Source of the DNA: Polaribacter filamentus
GTDB taxonomy: Bacteria > Bacteroidota > Bacteroidia > Flavobacteriales > Flavobacteriaceae
Direction: 5' to 3'
Length of the DNA: 64,000 nucleotides
Assembly: GCF_002943715.1 (NCBI RefSeq)
Contig: NZ_MQUA01000013.1
Span: 1,853,001 to 1,917,000, forward strand
The notes under the pieces were generated by a model. It had not been told where the DNA came from. It ran no database searches and saw only the letters and a program-made list of their open reading frames with translations. A program made the position numbers and the translations under genes. The number at the start of each line of letters is the position of its first letter. Position 1 is the first letter of the stretch. Positions 27,191 to 37,590 of the stretch are shown here, one piece after another.

Positions 27191-30025
27191 TTGAAAGACC
27201 AAGAATACATAGAAGTTTACGGAGCACGAGTTCATAATTTAAAGAATATTGATGTAAAAATTCCACGCGAAAAACTAGTCGTTATTACTGGTTTAAGCGG
27301 AAGTGGAAAATCTTCTTTAGCTTTTGACACCATTTATGCCGAAGGGCAAAGACGTTATATAGAAACCTTTTCTGCCTATGCACGACAGTTTTTAGGAGGT
27401 TTAGAAAGACCAGATGTTGATAAAATTGATGGCCTTTCGCCTGTAATTTCCATAGAACAAAAAACGACAAATAAAAGTCCGAGGTCTACCGTTGGGACAA
27501 TTACAGAAATTTACGATTTTTTAAGATTATTGTTTGCCAGAGCAGCAGATGCTTACTCTTACAATACAAATGAAAAAATGGTTAGTTATTCTGATGAGCA
27601 AATAAAAGAGCTTATTCTTACTGATTTTGCTGATAAAAAAATTGCTGTTTTAGCGCCTTTAATCAAATCGAGAAAAGGACATTATCGTGAACTTTTTGAA
27701 CAAATTTCTAAACAAGGCTTTGTAAAAGTTAGAGTTGATGGCGAAATTAAAGAAATAGAAAAAGGAATGCGTTTAGACAGGTATAAAACGCATGATATAG
27801 AAGTTGTAATTGATAGATTATTAATTAATGAATCTGCAGAAAGCCGCTTAGAGGAAACCATAAAAACAGCCTTATATTCTGGTAATAACATTATGATGGT
27901 TATCGATATTGATGACGAAAAACCTCGATATTTTAGCCGTGAATTAATGTGCCCAACATCCGGAATTGCATATCCTAATCCTGAGCCAAATAATTTTTCA
28001 TTTAACTCGCCAAAAGGAGCTTGCGATACGTGCAATGGACTAGGAATCAATAATGAAATCAACTTAAAAAAAGTAATTCCTGATAATAGTATTTCTATAA
28101 AAAAGGGTGGAATTATCCCTTTAGGAGAAGAAAAAAGTAGCTGGATTTTTAAACAAATTCAGAATATTGCAGAACGCTATCAGTTTAAACTTACAGATGC
28201 AATTAAAGACATTCCAAAAGAAGCTTTAGACATTATTTTAAATGGTGGCAATGAATCTTTTGCCATAGAATCTAAAACCGTTGGGGTAACTAGAAATTAC
28301 AAAATTGACTTTGAAGGTATTTTGGCTTTTATCAGCAATCAATATATAAATGCAGAAAGCACGAGTATAAAACGCTGGGCAAAAGCTTTTATGGATGAAG
28401 TTCCTTGCGCTGCTTGTGAAGGAAAAAGATTAAAAAAAGAAGCACTTCATTTTAAAATTACCGACAAAAACATTAGTGATTTAGCCCAATTAGATATTAC
28501 TGAATTGGCTAAATGGTTTGCAAACATTGAAAAAGATTTATCAGAAAAACAATTAATTATTGCCTCAGAAATTATCAAAGAAATAAGAACTAGAATTCAG
28601 TTTTTGTTAGATGTTGGTTTAGATTATTTAACCTTAGATAGAACTTCGAAATCGCTGTCTGGAGGAGAAGCACAGAGAATTCGTTTGGCTACTCAAATTG
28701 GATCGCAATTAGTTGGCGTTTTATACATTTTAGATGAACCAAGTATTGGTTTGCATCAAAGAGATAATCAGAAATTAATAGATTCTTTACTTAAATTACG
28801 TGATATTGGAAACTCTGTTTTAGTTGTTGAACACGACAAAGACATGATGGAACACGCAGATTTTGTGTTCGATATTGGTCCTGGAGCAGGAAGACATGGC
28901 GGGCAAATTGTTAGCGAAGGAACTTTTGAAGATTTAAAGAAACAAAATACGTTAACTGCAGATTATATAACTGGCCGAAAAGTTATTGCAGTACCTAAAG
29001 AACGTAGAGAAGGAAACGGAAAATTCATCAAACTAAAAGGAGCGTCAGGAAACAATTTAAAAAATGTTTCTGTTGAATTTCCTCTTGGAAAAATGATTTG
29101 TGTTACGGGAGTTTCTGGAAGTGGAAAATCGACCTTAATTAACGAAACTTTGTATCCTATTTTAAATGCTCATATCTATAGAGGTGTTAAAAAACCAATG
29201 CCTTATAAAAAAATTGAAGGTTTAGAACATGTTGATAAAGTAATTGATATTGATCAATCACCGATTGGTAGAACTCCTAGATCAAATCCTGCAACGTATA
29301 CTGGCACTTTTTCTGAAGTTAGAAGCTTATTTGCAAAAACTGCAGAAGCGGCAATTCGTGGTTATAAACCTGGAAGGTTTTCTTTTAATGTAAAGGGCGG
29401 TCGCTGTGAAACCTGTCAAGGTGGCGGAGTTAGAGTAATAGAAATGAACTTTTTACCAGACGTGCAAGTAGAATGTGAAACTTGCCAAGGAAAACGTTTT
29501 AACAGAGAAACTTTAGAAATTAGGTACAAAGGAAAATCAATTTCGGATGTTTTAAACATGACCATTGAAGATGCTACCAATTTCTTTGAGTTGATTCCTA
29601 AAATACATAGAAAATTAAAAACAATTAAAGATGTTGGCTTGGGCTACATTACACTTGGTCAGCAATCTACCACGCTTTCTGGTGGTGAAGCGCAACGTAT
29701 AAAACTGGCATCAGAATTATCTAAAAGAGACACCGGAAACACTTTTTATATTTTAGATGAACCCACAACAGGACTTCATTTTGAAGATATTAGAGTTTTG
29801 ATGGATGTTTTAAATAAATTAGCCGATAAAGGAAATACTGTTTTAATTATTGAGCATAATTTAGACGTTGTAAAATTAGCAGATTACATTATTGATGTTG
29901 GTATGGAAGGCGGTAAAAAAGGCGGCTCTATTTTATGCACAGGAACTCCAGAAGAAGTTGCCAAACATAAAAAAAGTTATACCGCCCAATTTTTGAAGAA
30001 AAAACTTGAAACCTCTTATTTATAA
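27191..30025 (+). CDS. uvrA: Excinuclease ABC subunit A
   Basis: 944 residues from the TTG at 27191, giving [20 protein letters not shown]. The in-frame TTG at 27164 lies inside the promoter box and is unlikely. UvrA is a double ABC ATPase with zinc fingers. First Walker [11 protein letters not shown] (about 33-42), zinc-binding CDTCNGLG and CAACEGKR segments, first signature [13 protein letters not shown], second Walker [11 protein letters not shown], zinc finger CETCQGGGV and CETCQGKR, second signature [13 protein letters not shown] are all present. It finds bulky DNA lesions for UvrBC. It converges with the following broken gene with a 10-base overlap. Confidence 0.98.
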   Translation: MKDQEYIEVYGARVHNLKNIDVKIPREKLVVITGLSGSGKSSLAFDTIYAEGQRRYIETFSAYARQFLGGLERPDVDKIDGLSPVISIEQKTTNKSPRSTVGTITEIYDFLRLLFARAADAYSYNTNEKMVSYSDEQIKELILTDFADKKIAVLAPLIKSRKGHYRELFEQISKQGFVKVRVDGEIKEIEKGMRLDRYKTHDIEVVIDRLLINESAESRLEETIKTALYSGNNIMMVIDIDDEKPRYFSRELMCPTSGIAYPNPEPNNFSFNSPKGACDTCNGLGINNEINLKKVIPDNSISIKKGGIIPLGEEKSSWIFKQIQNIAERYQFKLTDAIKDIPKEALDIILNGGNESFAIESKTVGVTRNYKIDFEGILAFISNQYINAESTSIKRWAKAFMDEVPCAACEGKRLKKEALHFKITDKNISDLAQLDITELAKWFANIEKDLSEKQLIIASEIIKEIRTRIQFLLDVGLDYLTLDRTSKSLSGGEAQRIRLATQIGSQLVGVLYILDEPSIGLHQRDNQKLIDSLLKLRDIGNSVLVVEHDKDMMEHADFVFDIGPGAGRHGGQIVSEGTFEDLKKQNTLTADYITGRKVIAVPKERREGNGKFIKLKGASGNNLKNVSVEFPLGKMICVTGVSGSGKSTLINETLYPILNAHIYRGVKKPMPYKKIEGLEHVDKVIDIDQSPIGRTPRSNPATYTGTFSEVRSLFAKTAEAAIRGYKPGRFSFNVKGGRCETCQGGGVRVIEMNFLPDVQVECETCQGKRFNRETLEIRYKGKSISDVLNMTIEDATNFFELIPKIHRKLKTIKDVGLGYITLGQQSTTLSGGEAQRIKLASELSKRDTGNTFYILDEPTTGLHFEDIRVLMDVLNKLADKGNTVLIIEHNLDVVKLADYIIDVGMEGGKKGGSILCTGTPEEVAKHKKSYTAQFLKKKLETSYL

Positions 30026-30788
30026 CCGATTAATATATCTTTTGATTTTAATACCTTTTCAACATAACTTTTAAAGTCTATATACTCATTTTGGGAAATA
30101 TCACTTAAATCTGTGGCTGCTGCAATTGTTATTTGTAATTGGTTTTCTGAAACAGCCTTATAAATAACTTCGAAAGTATGTTTTTTGTATGTAAACTTTT
30201 TGTTTTCGGGTATTTCTATGAACTTTTTGCCCGTCGGGATTTCTAAATTATAAATAGTATTATAAAAATTTGAGTTTTCATAACTTTGATAATCTATTGC
30301 ATATTTTCTTTCTTCTAAACTAATAATACCCGCATTGTATCCATGCGAAACTATTGGTAATTTAAAAAAAGTCATAGCCCCCATTTCATTCATTTTATCA
30401 TTTAAATGCACTTTAGTGGTGTAGGATAAAAATTCAGTTCCTTTTTGTGCAGAAATATTCTGAATCGTATCTAAAACCAGCCCCTCAACTATTCTTTGAT
30501 TAAAATCTTGTAAAATATCTTCTTTAACCAATTCGAAATTATCCTGATTTAAAATATCCTTGGAAGCACCATCAATTAAACCATTTTCATTTCTTAAGAT
30601 TTCATTGGTAATTAAAAGTTCTATTGATTTTTCATACTCCTTTTAAGATTTTGTAAAAGTATTATACGCCTCTTTATTGTTGTTTTCTAACATACTATTC
30701 CAATAATTATTAGAATTATATTGAGCACTTACATTAAATACAGTAAAAAAAGGAAGATTATTCCTATTGAAAAATTAGCAATTTTCAT
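30016..30788 (-). pseudogene. Secreted protein of unknown function, broken by a frameshift and a nonsense codon
   Basis: A start ATG at 30788-30786 opens a signal peptide (MKIANFSIGIIFLF) that is lost into a wrong frame at a 7-base A run (30745-30751). Adding one base gives FFTVFNVSAQ, a good cleavage site. Downstream a TAA (30645-30643) interrupts the same frame. After it the frame is open for the remaining ~210 residues, ending [11 protein letters not shown]. The last part faintly resembles the C-terminal end of DUF3857/transglutaminase-type secreted proteins, but this is weak. The missing base could be a sequencing slip; the nonsense codon is harder to explain away, so the gene may really be decaying. 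It converges on uvrA. Confidence 0.7.
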
Positions 30789-30925
30789 AAATAAATTTTA
30801 ATTTTTAATTGAACAAATTTAAAATATTTTGGTAAACATATCTCTTCTCTTAATTAATTTCTTAAAAAAAGAACTAATTTAGCACGCTTTCTTATTAAAA
30901 AATAAGATTTAAAAATTACCTATTT

Positions 30926-31633
30926 ATGACAAATGACGATAGAAAAATAAAAGAAAAACTGAAACAAAAAACCTGGAACGAAATAAAAACAAAAGATTCT
31001 TGGGCTATATTTAAAATTATGGCAGAATTTGTTAATGGGTACGAACGTTTAAGTAAAATTGGCCCCTGTGTTTCTATATTTGGTTCTGCGCGTACAAAAC
31101 CAGATCACCCTCATTATATACTAGCAGAAGAAGTTGCTTTTAAATTAACGCAAAATGGTTTTGGAGTTATTACTGGTGGTGGACCAGGAATTATGGAAGC
31201 TGGTAATAAAGGTGCAAATAGAGGAAAAGGAGTTTCTGTTGGTTTAAATATAGAGTTACCTTTTGAGCAACACGACAATCCTTGGATTGATAGAGGTAAA
31301 AGTTTGGATTTCGATTACTTTTTTGTTCGTAAAGTAATGTTTGTAAAATATTCTCAAGGTTTTGTTGTAATGCCTGGTGGTTTTGGAACTATGGATGAAC
31401 TTTTTGAAGCAATTACTTTAATACAAACTAAAAAGATTGGTCGTTTTCCTATTGTGCTAGTGGGATCAAAATTTTGGGGAGGTTTAATGGATTGGATTAA
31501 AAATACACTCATAGAAGAAGGTAATATTAGTGCAGAAGATTTAAATCTTTTTAGAATTGTTGACACGGCAGATGAAGCTGTAGAACACTTGAATAAATTC
31601 TATGGAAAATATAAATTAAAGCCAAATTTTTAA
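30926..31633 (+). CDS. LOG family protein (nucleoside 5'-monophosphate phosphoribohydrolase fold)
   Basis: 235 residues. The LOG/TIGR00730 signature is clear: SIFGSARTKPDHP near the N-terminus, GGGPGIMEAGNKGA and MPGGFGTMDELFE (PGGxGTxxE motif). Enzymes of this fold split AMP or cytokinin monophosphates into base and ribose 5-phosphate. The larger group with an N-terminal extension, to which this belongs, is widespread in bacteria where it is likely a nucleotide-recycling enzyme. Soluble, no signal peptide. It lies upstream of the M1-like gene with a 45-base gap, perhaps cotranscribed. Confidence 0.9.
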   Translation: MTNDDRKIKEKLKQKTWNEIKTKDSWAIFKIMAEFVNGYERLSKIGPCVSIFGSARTKPDHPHYILAEEVAFKLTQNGFGVITGGGPGIMEAGNKGANRGKGVSVGLNIELPFEQHDNPWIDRGKSLDFDYFFVRKVMFVKYSQGFVVMPGGFGTMDELFEAITLIQTKKIGRFPIVLVGSKFWGGLMDWIKNTLIEEGNISAEDLNLFRIVDTADEAVEHLNKFYGKYKLKPNF

Positions 31634-31678
31634 ATTTAATATTTTATTTTCGTCCATCAAAATTTATGAGACTCTAAT

Positions 31679-34489
31679 TTGAAAAACTACTTTAACATCA
31701 TTGTATTTTGTTTTTTAATATCTGTAATTTCGTTTGCACAAGAGAACAAAATTTCTATAAAATCAACTTTTAACCCTGATAAGGATGAGTTATTAATACA
31801 ACAAGAAATTGTTTTTTATAACTCATCCGATTCTATCTTGACAAACATTTACCTTCATAATTGGGCAAATAGTTTTAGAGATAGAAAAACGCCCTTGTCA
31901 AAAAGATTAATCAAAGATTTTAGGAAGAATTTATATTTTGCTAATGAAAAGGCTTTAGGGGAAACAACCATAAAAAACCTAAGTGTAAACTACGAAAATA
32001 CAGGATTTTTTGAAGTAGAAAAACATGCAGACATCATCAATGTGCCTTTGTTGAAATCCTTAAAACCAAAGGATAGTGCGCAAATAGAGATAACATATAT
32101 TGTAAAAATTCCGAGTGCCGCGTTTACATCCTACGGTAAAACGAAAGAAGGTTATCATTTGCGTTTTTGGTATATAACTCCGGCAGTTTACAATAATGGT
32201 TGGCAATTAATGAGCAACTTAAATATTGATGATTTGTATGAATGTCCAACCGATTTTATTGTTGAAATTGATGTTCCAAAAAATTATGTTGTAGAGAGTA
32301 ATCTATATGAATACAAAACAGAAAAAGAAAATTTTACGAATTATTATTTAATTGGTAAAAACAAAACTGATATTATTCTAAGTATAAATAAAACCAGGCA
32401 ACTAAAAACTTTTAAAACCAAAAGCACCACAGTTTATACAGATCTTTTTCCTCTTGAAATTGACTACGATGCTGCTACGAACATTTTAAATAGAGAGTTG
32501 CTTTTTATAGAAAAATTCTTGGGCAAATATCCGCATAATGAAATTTATGTAGACAAAATTACACAGTCGAAGGATCCAGTGTATGGTTTAAGTCAATTAC
32601 CCAGCTTTTTGCGTCCTTTTTCTGATTCTTTTAAATGGGATGTTACCATGTTTAAAGCGTTAAGCAGAAAATATATTGAGAATACTTTACTCCTAAACAA
32701 AAGAGATGATTATTGGATTTTAGACGGATTACAAAATTATTTAATGTTAGAATATGTTCAAGAATTTTATCCAGATACTAAGTTATTGGGCGAAATATCT
32801 AACAAATGGTTTTTAAAAAATTATCATATTTCAAAACAAAATTTTAATGATAAATATCCTTTAATACATCAGTTCGTTTCAAGAACATTTTTAGACCAAG
32901 CATTGACAACATCGGCCGATTCTTTATCAAACTTTAACAGAAAAATAGCGAGTAAATACAAAGCTGGATTGGGTTTTAGATATTTAAAAGGTTATTTAGG
33001 AGACAGTATTTTAAATAGCAGCATTAAAGAATTTTATCAAAATCATAGTACAAAAACAATTTCTAGTGCAGATTTTAGAAAAATACTTTCATCAAAAACC
33101 AGCAAAGAAATTGATTGGTTTTTCAACGATTTTATAAAAACTAATAAAAAAATAGATTATACAATTGATGATGTTTTAGTAAAAGGCGACAGTTTAGAAG
33201 TAACCATCAGAAACAAGAGAAATATTACCGCCCCTGTTTTACTTTATGGTCTAAAAGACAAAGAAATTAAATATAAAAGATGGTTTACAGACATCGAAAA
33301 TTCAAAAACAGTTACCATTCCTAAAGAAGATTTTAATAAAGTTTCTTTAAATTATGAAGACTTATATCCTGAGTTAAATACATTAGATAATTGGAAAAGT
33401 TTAGAAAATAAAATATTTAATAAACCCTTAAAGTTTACATTAATAAAAGATATTCAAGACCCTTATTATACGCAAATATTTTATCAACCAGATGTTAATT
33501 ACAACTTTTACAACGGTATTATTTTAGGTGTTAAGCTGCACAACAAACCTTTAATTAAAAGAAATTTAGAGCTCAAATTCGCACCTTCTTACGCTACAAA
33601 AAGTAATACTGTAATTGGTAAGTTTTCTGCATTATACAATCAATATTTAGAAGAAACTAAAGTTTACAAAATAATGTACGGAATTTCTGGTGTTACGTTA
33701 GATTATGCTCCAGAGTTATCTTACCGAGCTTTTGTTCCTTTTGTAAATATCGTTTTTAAAAGAAAATCGTTAAGAGATGCCACTTCAGAATCTTTAATAG
33801 CAAAATTGGTTCATATTGATAAAGAAGTTGCACCAACAGCAATTAGAACAGATCTAGATAATTACAGCATTTTTAATTTAAGTTATAATTATGTGAACCC
33901 TGATATCATTAAAGAATTTAGGTATAATTTCAGTTTAGAAGCTGCTGAAAAATTTTCTAAACTTGCTGTCGATTTAAGGTTTCGTTCTTTATCAACTTCA
34001 GATACACAATTAGATTTTAGATTTTTTGCGGGTGCTTTTTTAAATAACAAAACAGAAGGAGATTATTTTAGTTTTGGTTTAGACAGAGCCAATGACTATT
34101 TATTTCAGCTTAATTATTATGGACGATCGGAAGACACCGGTTTTTTTAGCAAACAATTTATTATCGCTGAAGGCGGATTTAAATCAGTTTTACCCACAAG
34201 ATTTGCAAATCAATACATGTTTGCTTTTAATTCTAGTTTTGGTTTATGGCGATGGATTGAATTTTATAATGATGTTGCTTTTCTAAAAAATAAAAACAAT
34301 CCTATTTACTTTGGATATAATAACGGAATCCGATTTAATTTCGTTCACAATATATTTGAAGTTTATTTTCCTTTATATTCAAATAATGGATGGGAAATCT
34401 CTCAAGGAGCTTATCCGCAAAAAATTAGATTTACATTAACTGCCGATGTAAATTCGATTTATAATTTCTTTAGAAGAGGATTCTTATAA
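31679..34489 (+). CDS. M1-peptidase-like protein without zinc ligands, joined to a C-terminal beta-barrel-like domain
   Basis: 936 residues, TTG start, signal peptide ending ISFAQ. Residues ~25-500 follow the layout of M1 (gluzincin) aminopeptidases: an N-terminal beta-rich domain and the helical core. The expected substrate-binding GxMEN is YGLSQLP (near 302), the zinc site HExxH is KALSRKYIEN (near 327), and the third ligand NEG is WILDG (near 345). None of the zinc ligands is present, so it should not be an active peptidase. From about 600 on there are alternating-hydrophobic strands, ending IYNFFRRGFL, as in an outer-membrane beta-barrel. Known: M1 relatives with barrels occur in Flavobacteriaceae. 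Inferred: a periplasmic binding module on an outer-membrane anchor. Confidence 0.75.
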   Translation: MKNYFNIIVFCFLISVISFAQENKISIKSTFNPDKDELLIQQEIVFYNSSDSILTNIYLHNWANSFRDRKTPLSKRLIKDFRKNLYFANEKALGETTIKNLSVNYENTGFFEVEKHADIINVPLLKSLKPKDSAQIEITYIVKIPSAAFTSYGKTKEGYHLRFWYITPAVYNNGWQLMSNLNIDDLYECPTDFIVEIDVPKNYVVESNLYEYKTEKENFTNYYLIGKNKTDIILSINKTRQLKTFKTKSTTVYTDLFPLEIDYDAATNILNRELLFIEKFLGKYPHNEIYVDKITQSKDPVYGLSQLPSFLRPFSDSFKWDVTMFKALSRKYIENTLLLNKRDDYWILDGLQNYLMLEYVQEFYPDTKLLGEISNKWFLKNYHISKQNFNDKYPLIHQFVSRTFLDQALTTSADSLSNFNRKIASKYKAGLGFRYLKGYLGDSILNSSIKEFYQNHSTKTISSADFRKILSSKTSKEIDWFFNDFIKTNKKIDYTIDDVLVKGDSLEVTIRNKRNITAPVLLYGLKDKEIKYKRWFTDIENSKTVTIPKEDFNKVSLNYEDLYPELNTLDNWKSLENKIFNKPLKFTLIKDIQDPYYTQIFYQPDVNYNFYNGIILGVKLHNKPLIKRNLELKFAPSYATKSNTVIGKFSALYNQYLEETKVYKIMYGISGVTLDYAPELSYRAFVPFVNIVFKRKSLRDATSESLIAKLVHIDKEVAPTAIRTDLDNYSIFNLSYNYVNPDIIKEFRYNFSLEAAEKFSKLAVDLRFRSLSTSDTQLDFRFFAGAFLNNKTEGDYFSFGLDRANDYLFQLNYYGRSEDTGFFSKQFIIAEGGFKSVLPTRFANQYMFAFNSSFGLWRWIEFYNDVAFLKNKNNPIYFGYNNGIRFNFVHNIFEVYFPLYSNNGWEISQGAYPQKIRFTLTADVNSIYNFFRRGFL

Positions 34490-34603
34490 TATTCAAACAA
34501 ATTAAATTGTTTTGTGTAATTCCTAACAAAACATGTATTTATGTTAATTTCGTTAACGTATTCTCAAACAATCAAGATATTTTTAAATATCGATTAAAAA
34601 AAC

Positions 34604-34611
34604 TATCTTTG
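34604..34611 (+). promoter_or_regulatory. -7 box of the E1 alpha/beta gene
   Basis: TATCTTTG followed by CA, 26 bases before the ATG at 34637: a full TAnnTTTGCA match. Confidence 0.65.
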
Positions 34612-34636
34612 CAATAGTTAAAAAACTCACAAAACC

Positions 34637-37090
34637 ATGCTGAAAGAAAAGGTTGCTTCTAATACTCAGGAAATTACATTTAATGATTTTAAAACCGAGG
34701 TACTAAATGACTACCGAATTGCGAAAGTTAGCAGAGAATGCAGCTTGTTAGGACGCCGAGAAGTTTTAACTGGTAAAGCAAAATTCGGAATTTTTGGCGA
34801 CGGAAAAGAAGTTCCGCAATTAGCTATGGCAAAAGCCTTTAAAAAAGGTGATTTTAGATCTGGTTATTATAGAGATCAAACTTTAATGATGGCAATTGGC
34901 GAATTAACTGCACAGCAATTTTTTGCAGGCTTATATGGGCACTCAGATATTAAAGAAGATCCAATGTCGGCTGGTAGACAAATGGGAGGACATTTTGCAA
35001 CTCATAGTTTACATGAAAATGGAAGCTGGAAAAACTTAACTGAACAATACAATTCTAGTGCAGATATCTCCCCTACAGCAGGTCAAATGCCACGATTATT
35101 AGGATTAGCGCAAGCATCAAAAATTTATAGAAACGAAAAAAGTGTGCAACATAAAACTAAGTTTTCTAAAAACGGAAATGAAGTTGCTTGGGGCACAATT
35201 GGGAATGCAAGCACAAGTGAAGGCGTTTTTTTTGAAACCATAAATGCTGCCGGAGTTTTACAAGTGCCAATGGTTATGAGTATTTGGGATGATGAATATG
35301 GAATTTCAGTACACGCAAAACATCAAACTACAAAAGAAAATATTTCAGAAATTTTAAAAGGTTTTCAAAGAGAAAATGATACAAATGGATATGAAATATT
35401 TGTTATAAATGGTTGGGATTATGTAAAATTGGTTGATGTATATCAAAAAGCAGCAAAAATTGCTAGAGAAGAACATGTGCCCGTTTTAATTCATGTTAAA
35501 GAATTAACACAGCCGCAAGGTCATTCAACTTCTGGATCTCACGAAAGATATAAAGACAAAGAAAGATTGCAATGGGAACAAGACCACGATTGTATTGCGA
35601 AAATGCGAAAATGGATTTTAAACTTTGAATTAGAAACAGAAACAGGAGATATTTTACGTTTTGTAGATTCTGAAGAAGAGCTACTAATCATAGAAAAAGA
35701 AGTTAAAAAAGAAGTTACAGAAGCCAAAAGAAACGCTTGGAATGCCTATTTAAATGAAATAAAAGCAGAACTTTTAATCGCTGCAGAAATACTTGAAAAT
35801 GTTGCCAGCAAAAGTGTTAACGGAACGTTTATCAATAAGCACAAAAATGATTTATTAGCAACGGCAGAACCAACAAGAAAAGAGATTATATCTTCTGCTA
35901 GAAAATGTTTACGATATTTAAAAGAGGAGCATTTTGGCGCAAAAATAGAATTACAAAATTTCATAAAAGCGTCTGTAAATGAAGGCTATAAAAGATACTC
36001 AACACATTTAGTAAATGATTCTGATTCAAGTGTGCTAAATGAAGTAGAAAGAAAACCAATCTATTCCCCAGAAAAGAATTTAGTGGATGCAAGAATTATT
36101 ATGAGAGATAATTTTAATGCTATTCTTAAAAAACATCCTGATGTTCTAATTTTTGGTGAAGATACAGGTCTTATTGGTGATGTAAATCAAGGATTGGAAG
36201 GGCTTCAAGACAAATATGGAGACATTAGAGTTTCGGATACTGGTATACGAGAAGCAACCATTATTGGTCAAGGTATTGGTTTAGCAATGAGAGGATTGAG
36301 ACCAATTGCAGAAGTACAATATTTAGATTACTTATTGTATGCATTGCAAATAATGAGTGATGATTTAGCTACTTTACGTTACAGAACTTTTGGCAAACAA
36401 AAAGCACCTTTAATTATCAGAACTAGAGGTCATCGTTTAGAAGGTATTTGGCATGCAGGTTCACCAATGGGCGGAATTATAAATAATATTAGAGGAATTC
36501 ATGTTTTGGTTCCTAGAAATATGACAAAAGCTGCTGGTTTTTACAACACCTTATTAGAAGGCGATGATCCGGCTGTAGTAATAGAATGTTTAAATGGTTA
36601 TCGTTTAAAAGAAGAATTACCAACAAATTTAGGGGATTTTAAAACTCCGATAGGAGTGGTAGAAACTATAAAAGAAGGTACAGATATTACCGTTGTTTCT
36701 TACGGATCTACTTTGCGATTGGTGGAAGAAGCTGCAAAAGATTTAGCACAAGACGGAATTGAAGTAGAAATTATTGATGCGCAAAGTTTATTGCCATTTG
36801 ATTTAAATCACGATTGTGTAAAGAGTTTAGCAAAAACAAATAAATTAATTGTTATTGATGAAGATGTACCTGGTGGCGCATCCGCATATATTTTACAAGA
36901 GATTTTAGAAAATCAAAATGGCTATCAATATTTAGACAGCAAACCAACTACATTAACCGCAAAAGCTCACAGACCTGCTTACGGTACAGATGGTGATTAT
37001 TTTTCTAAACCTTCTGCAGAAGATATTTTTGAAAAAATATACGATATTATGCATGAGTTTAATCCGAATAGATTTAAAAGTTTGTATTAA
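34637..37090 (+). CDS. 2-oxoacid dehydrogenase E1, fused alpha and beta subunits
   Basis: 817 residues. The N-terminal half is the TPP-binding alpha subunit: GYYRDQTLMMAIGEL, SAGRQMGGHF and the TPP motif region WGTIGNASTSEGVFFET (about 190-207). The C-terminal half is the beta subunit, with FGEDTGLIGDVNQGLEGL and SDTGIREATIIGQGIGLAM followed by AEVQYLDYLLYALQ. It is the decarboxylating component of a branched-chain 2-oxoacid (or pyruvate) dehydrogenase complex. Fused E1 of this type is common in Flavobacteriaceae. A linker of more than 100 residues (about 330-470) lies between the halves. No E2 or E3 gene is in the window. Confidence 0.93.
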   Translation: MLKEKVASNTQEITFNDFKTEVLNDYRIAKVSRECSLLGRREVLTGKAKFGIFGDGKEVPQLAMAKAFKKGDFRSGYYRDQTLMMAIGELTAQQFFAGLYGHSDIKEDPMSAGRQMGGHFATHSLHENGSWKNLTEQYNSSADISPTAGQMPRLLGLAQASKIYRNEKSVQHKTKFSKNGNEVAWGTIGNASTSEGVFFETINAAGVLQVPMVMSIWDDEYGISVHAKHQTTKENISEILKGFQRENDTNGYEIFVINGWDYVKLVDVYQKAAKIAREEHVPVLIHVKELTQPQGHSTSGSHERYKDKERLQWEQDHDCIAKMRKWILNFELETETGDILRFVDSEEELLIIEKEVKKEVTEAKRNAWNAYLNEIKAELLIAAEILENVASKSVNGTFINKHKNDLLATAEPTRKEIISSARKCLRYLKEEHFGAKIELQNFIKASVNEGYKRYSTHLVNDSDSSVLNEVERKPIYSPEKNLVDARIIMRDNFNAILKKHPDVLIFGEDTGLIGDVNQGLEGLQDKYGDIRVSDTGIREATIIGQGIGLAMRGLRPIAEVQYLDYLLYALQIMSDDLATLRYRTFGKQKAPLIIRTRGHRLEGIWHAGSPMGGIINNIRGIHVLVPRNMTKAAGFYNTLLEGDDPAVVIECLNGYRLKEELPTNLGDFKTPIGVVETIKEGTDITVVSYGSTLRLVEEAAKDLAQDGIEVEIIDAQSLLPFDLNHDCVKSLAKTNKLIVIDEDVPGGASAYILQEILENQNGYQYLDSKPTTLTAKAHRPAYGTDGDYFSKPSAEDIFEKIYDIMHEFNPNRFKSLY

Positions 37091-37200
37091 AATAATTATA
37101 CTTCACTTAATTTTAAGTGATTGAATGTTAAGTTGTCTATAGGTTTAAAAAGGAATTCTTCAGGAATTAGAAGGTTATTAAGTTCCCTATTTAGAACAAA

Positions 37201-37404
37201 TTAATGTTGTTTCTTTACAAACTCCGAGATATCTTCAAACTCTAAAATATCATCTTTAGCGTATTTTTCGATCTCCCTATTTATTATCCCTATTTAAATT
37301 GCTCTTCTATCTAATTTTGATCCAAAAGGATCATGATCTGGATCCCATTGTAATCTTATATCTGATTTTTTTTACTTTATTTTGACAATCTTCTCTGTTG
37401 ACAT
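37201..37404 (-). pseudogene. Decayed small ORF with two in-frame stops
   Basis: From ATG 37404 to TAA 37201 one frame reads MSTEKIVKIK, stop, KKSDIRLQWDPDHDPFGSKL, ...RRAI, stop, IGIINREIEKYAKDDILEFE, then EDISEFVKKQH. The protein-like composition and the strong block LQWDPDHDPFGSKLDRRAI are too good for noncoding DNA, and the two TAA codons look like changed CAA/GAA/AAA codons. I do not recognise a named family with certainty. It lies in the 500-base gap after the E1 gene, which otherwise holds only the inverted repeat at 37453-37508. Confidence 0.55.
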
Positions 37405-37452
37405 GCATATCAGTTTGATAACTTGAATATATATTAAGAAAGAATAATTTAT

Positions 37453-37508
37453 ACCCGTTGTGCATTTAAACAATTTAAAAGTCAATATTGTTTAAATGCA
37501 CAACGGGT
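37453..37508. repeat. Perfect 22-bp inverted repeat with a 12-base loop
   Basis: Left arm 37453-37474 (ACCCGTTGTGCATTTAAACA...) pairs perfectly with right arm 37487-37508; the loop is TTAAAAGTCAAT. It lies between the decayed ORF and the metalloprotease gene, facing the latter with only 82 bases between. It lacks a clear U-run on either strand, so it is less like a terminator than a protein-binding palindrome, an RNA hairpin or the footprint of a small mobile element. Confidence 0.85.
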
Positions 37509-37590
37509 TTGAAATTTCTAATTTTAACAAAATCCATAAGTTAAAATATACTCATTTATATTACTTTTAACTATTAAAAATAATCCACTT

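Noticed and set aside
34511..34534. GTTTTGT / ACAAAAC inverted repeat as terminator of the M1-like gene
   Set aside because: Only seven pairs, A/T-rich and without a U-run, so not distinguishable from chance.
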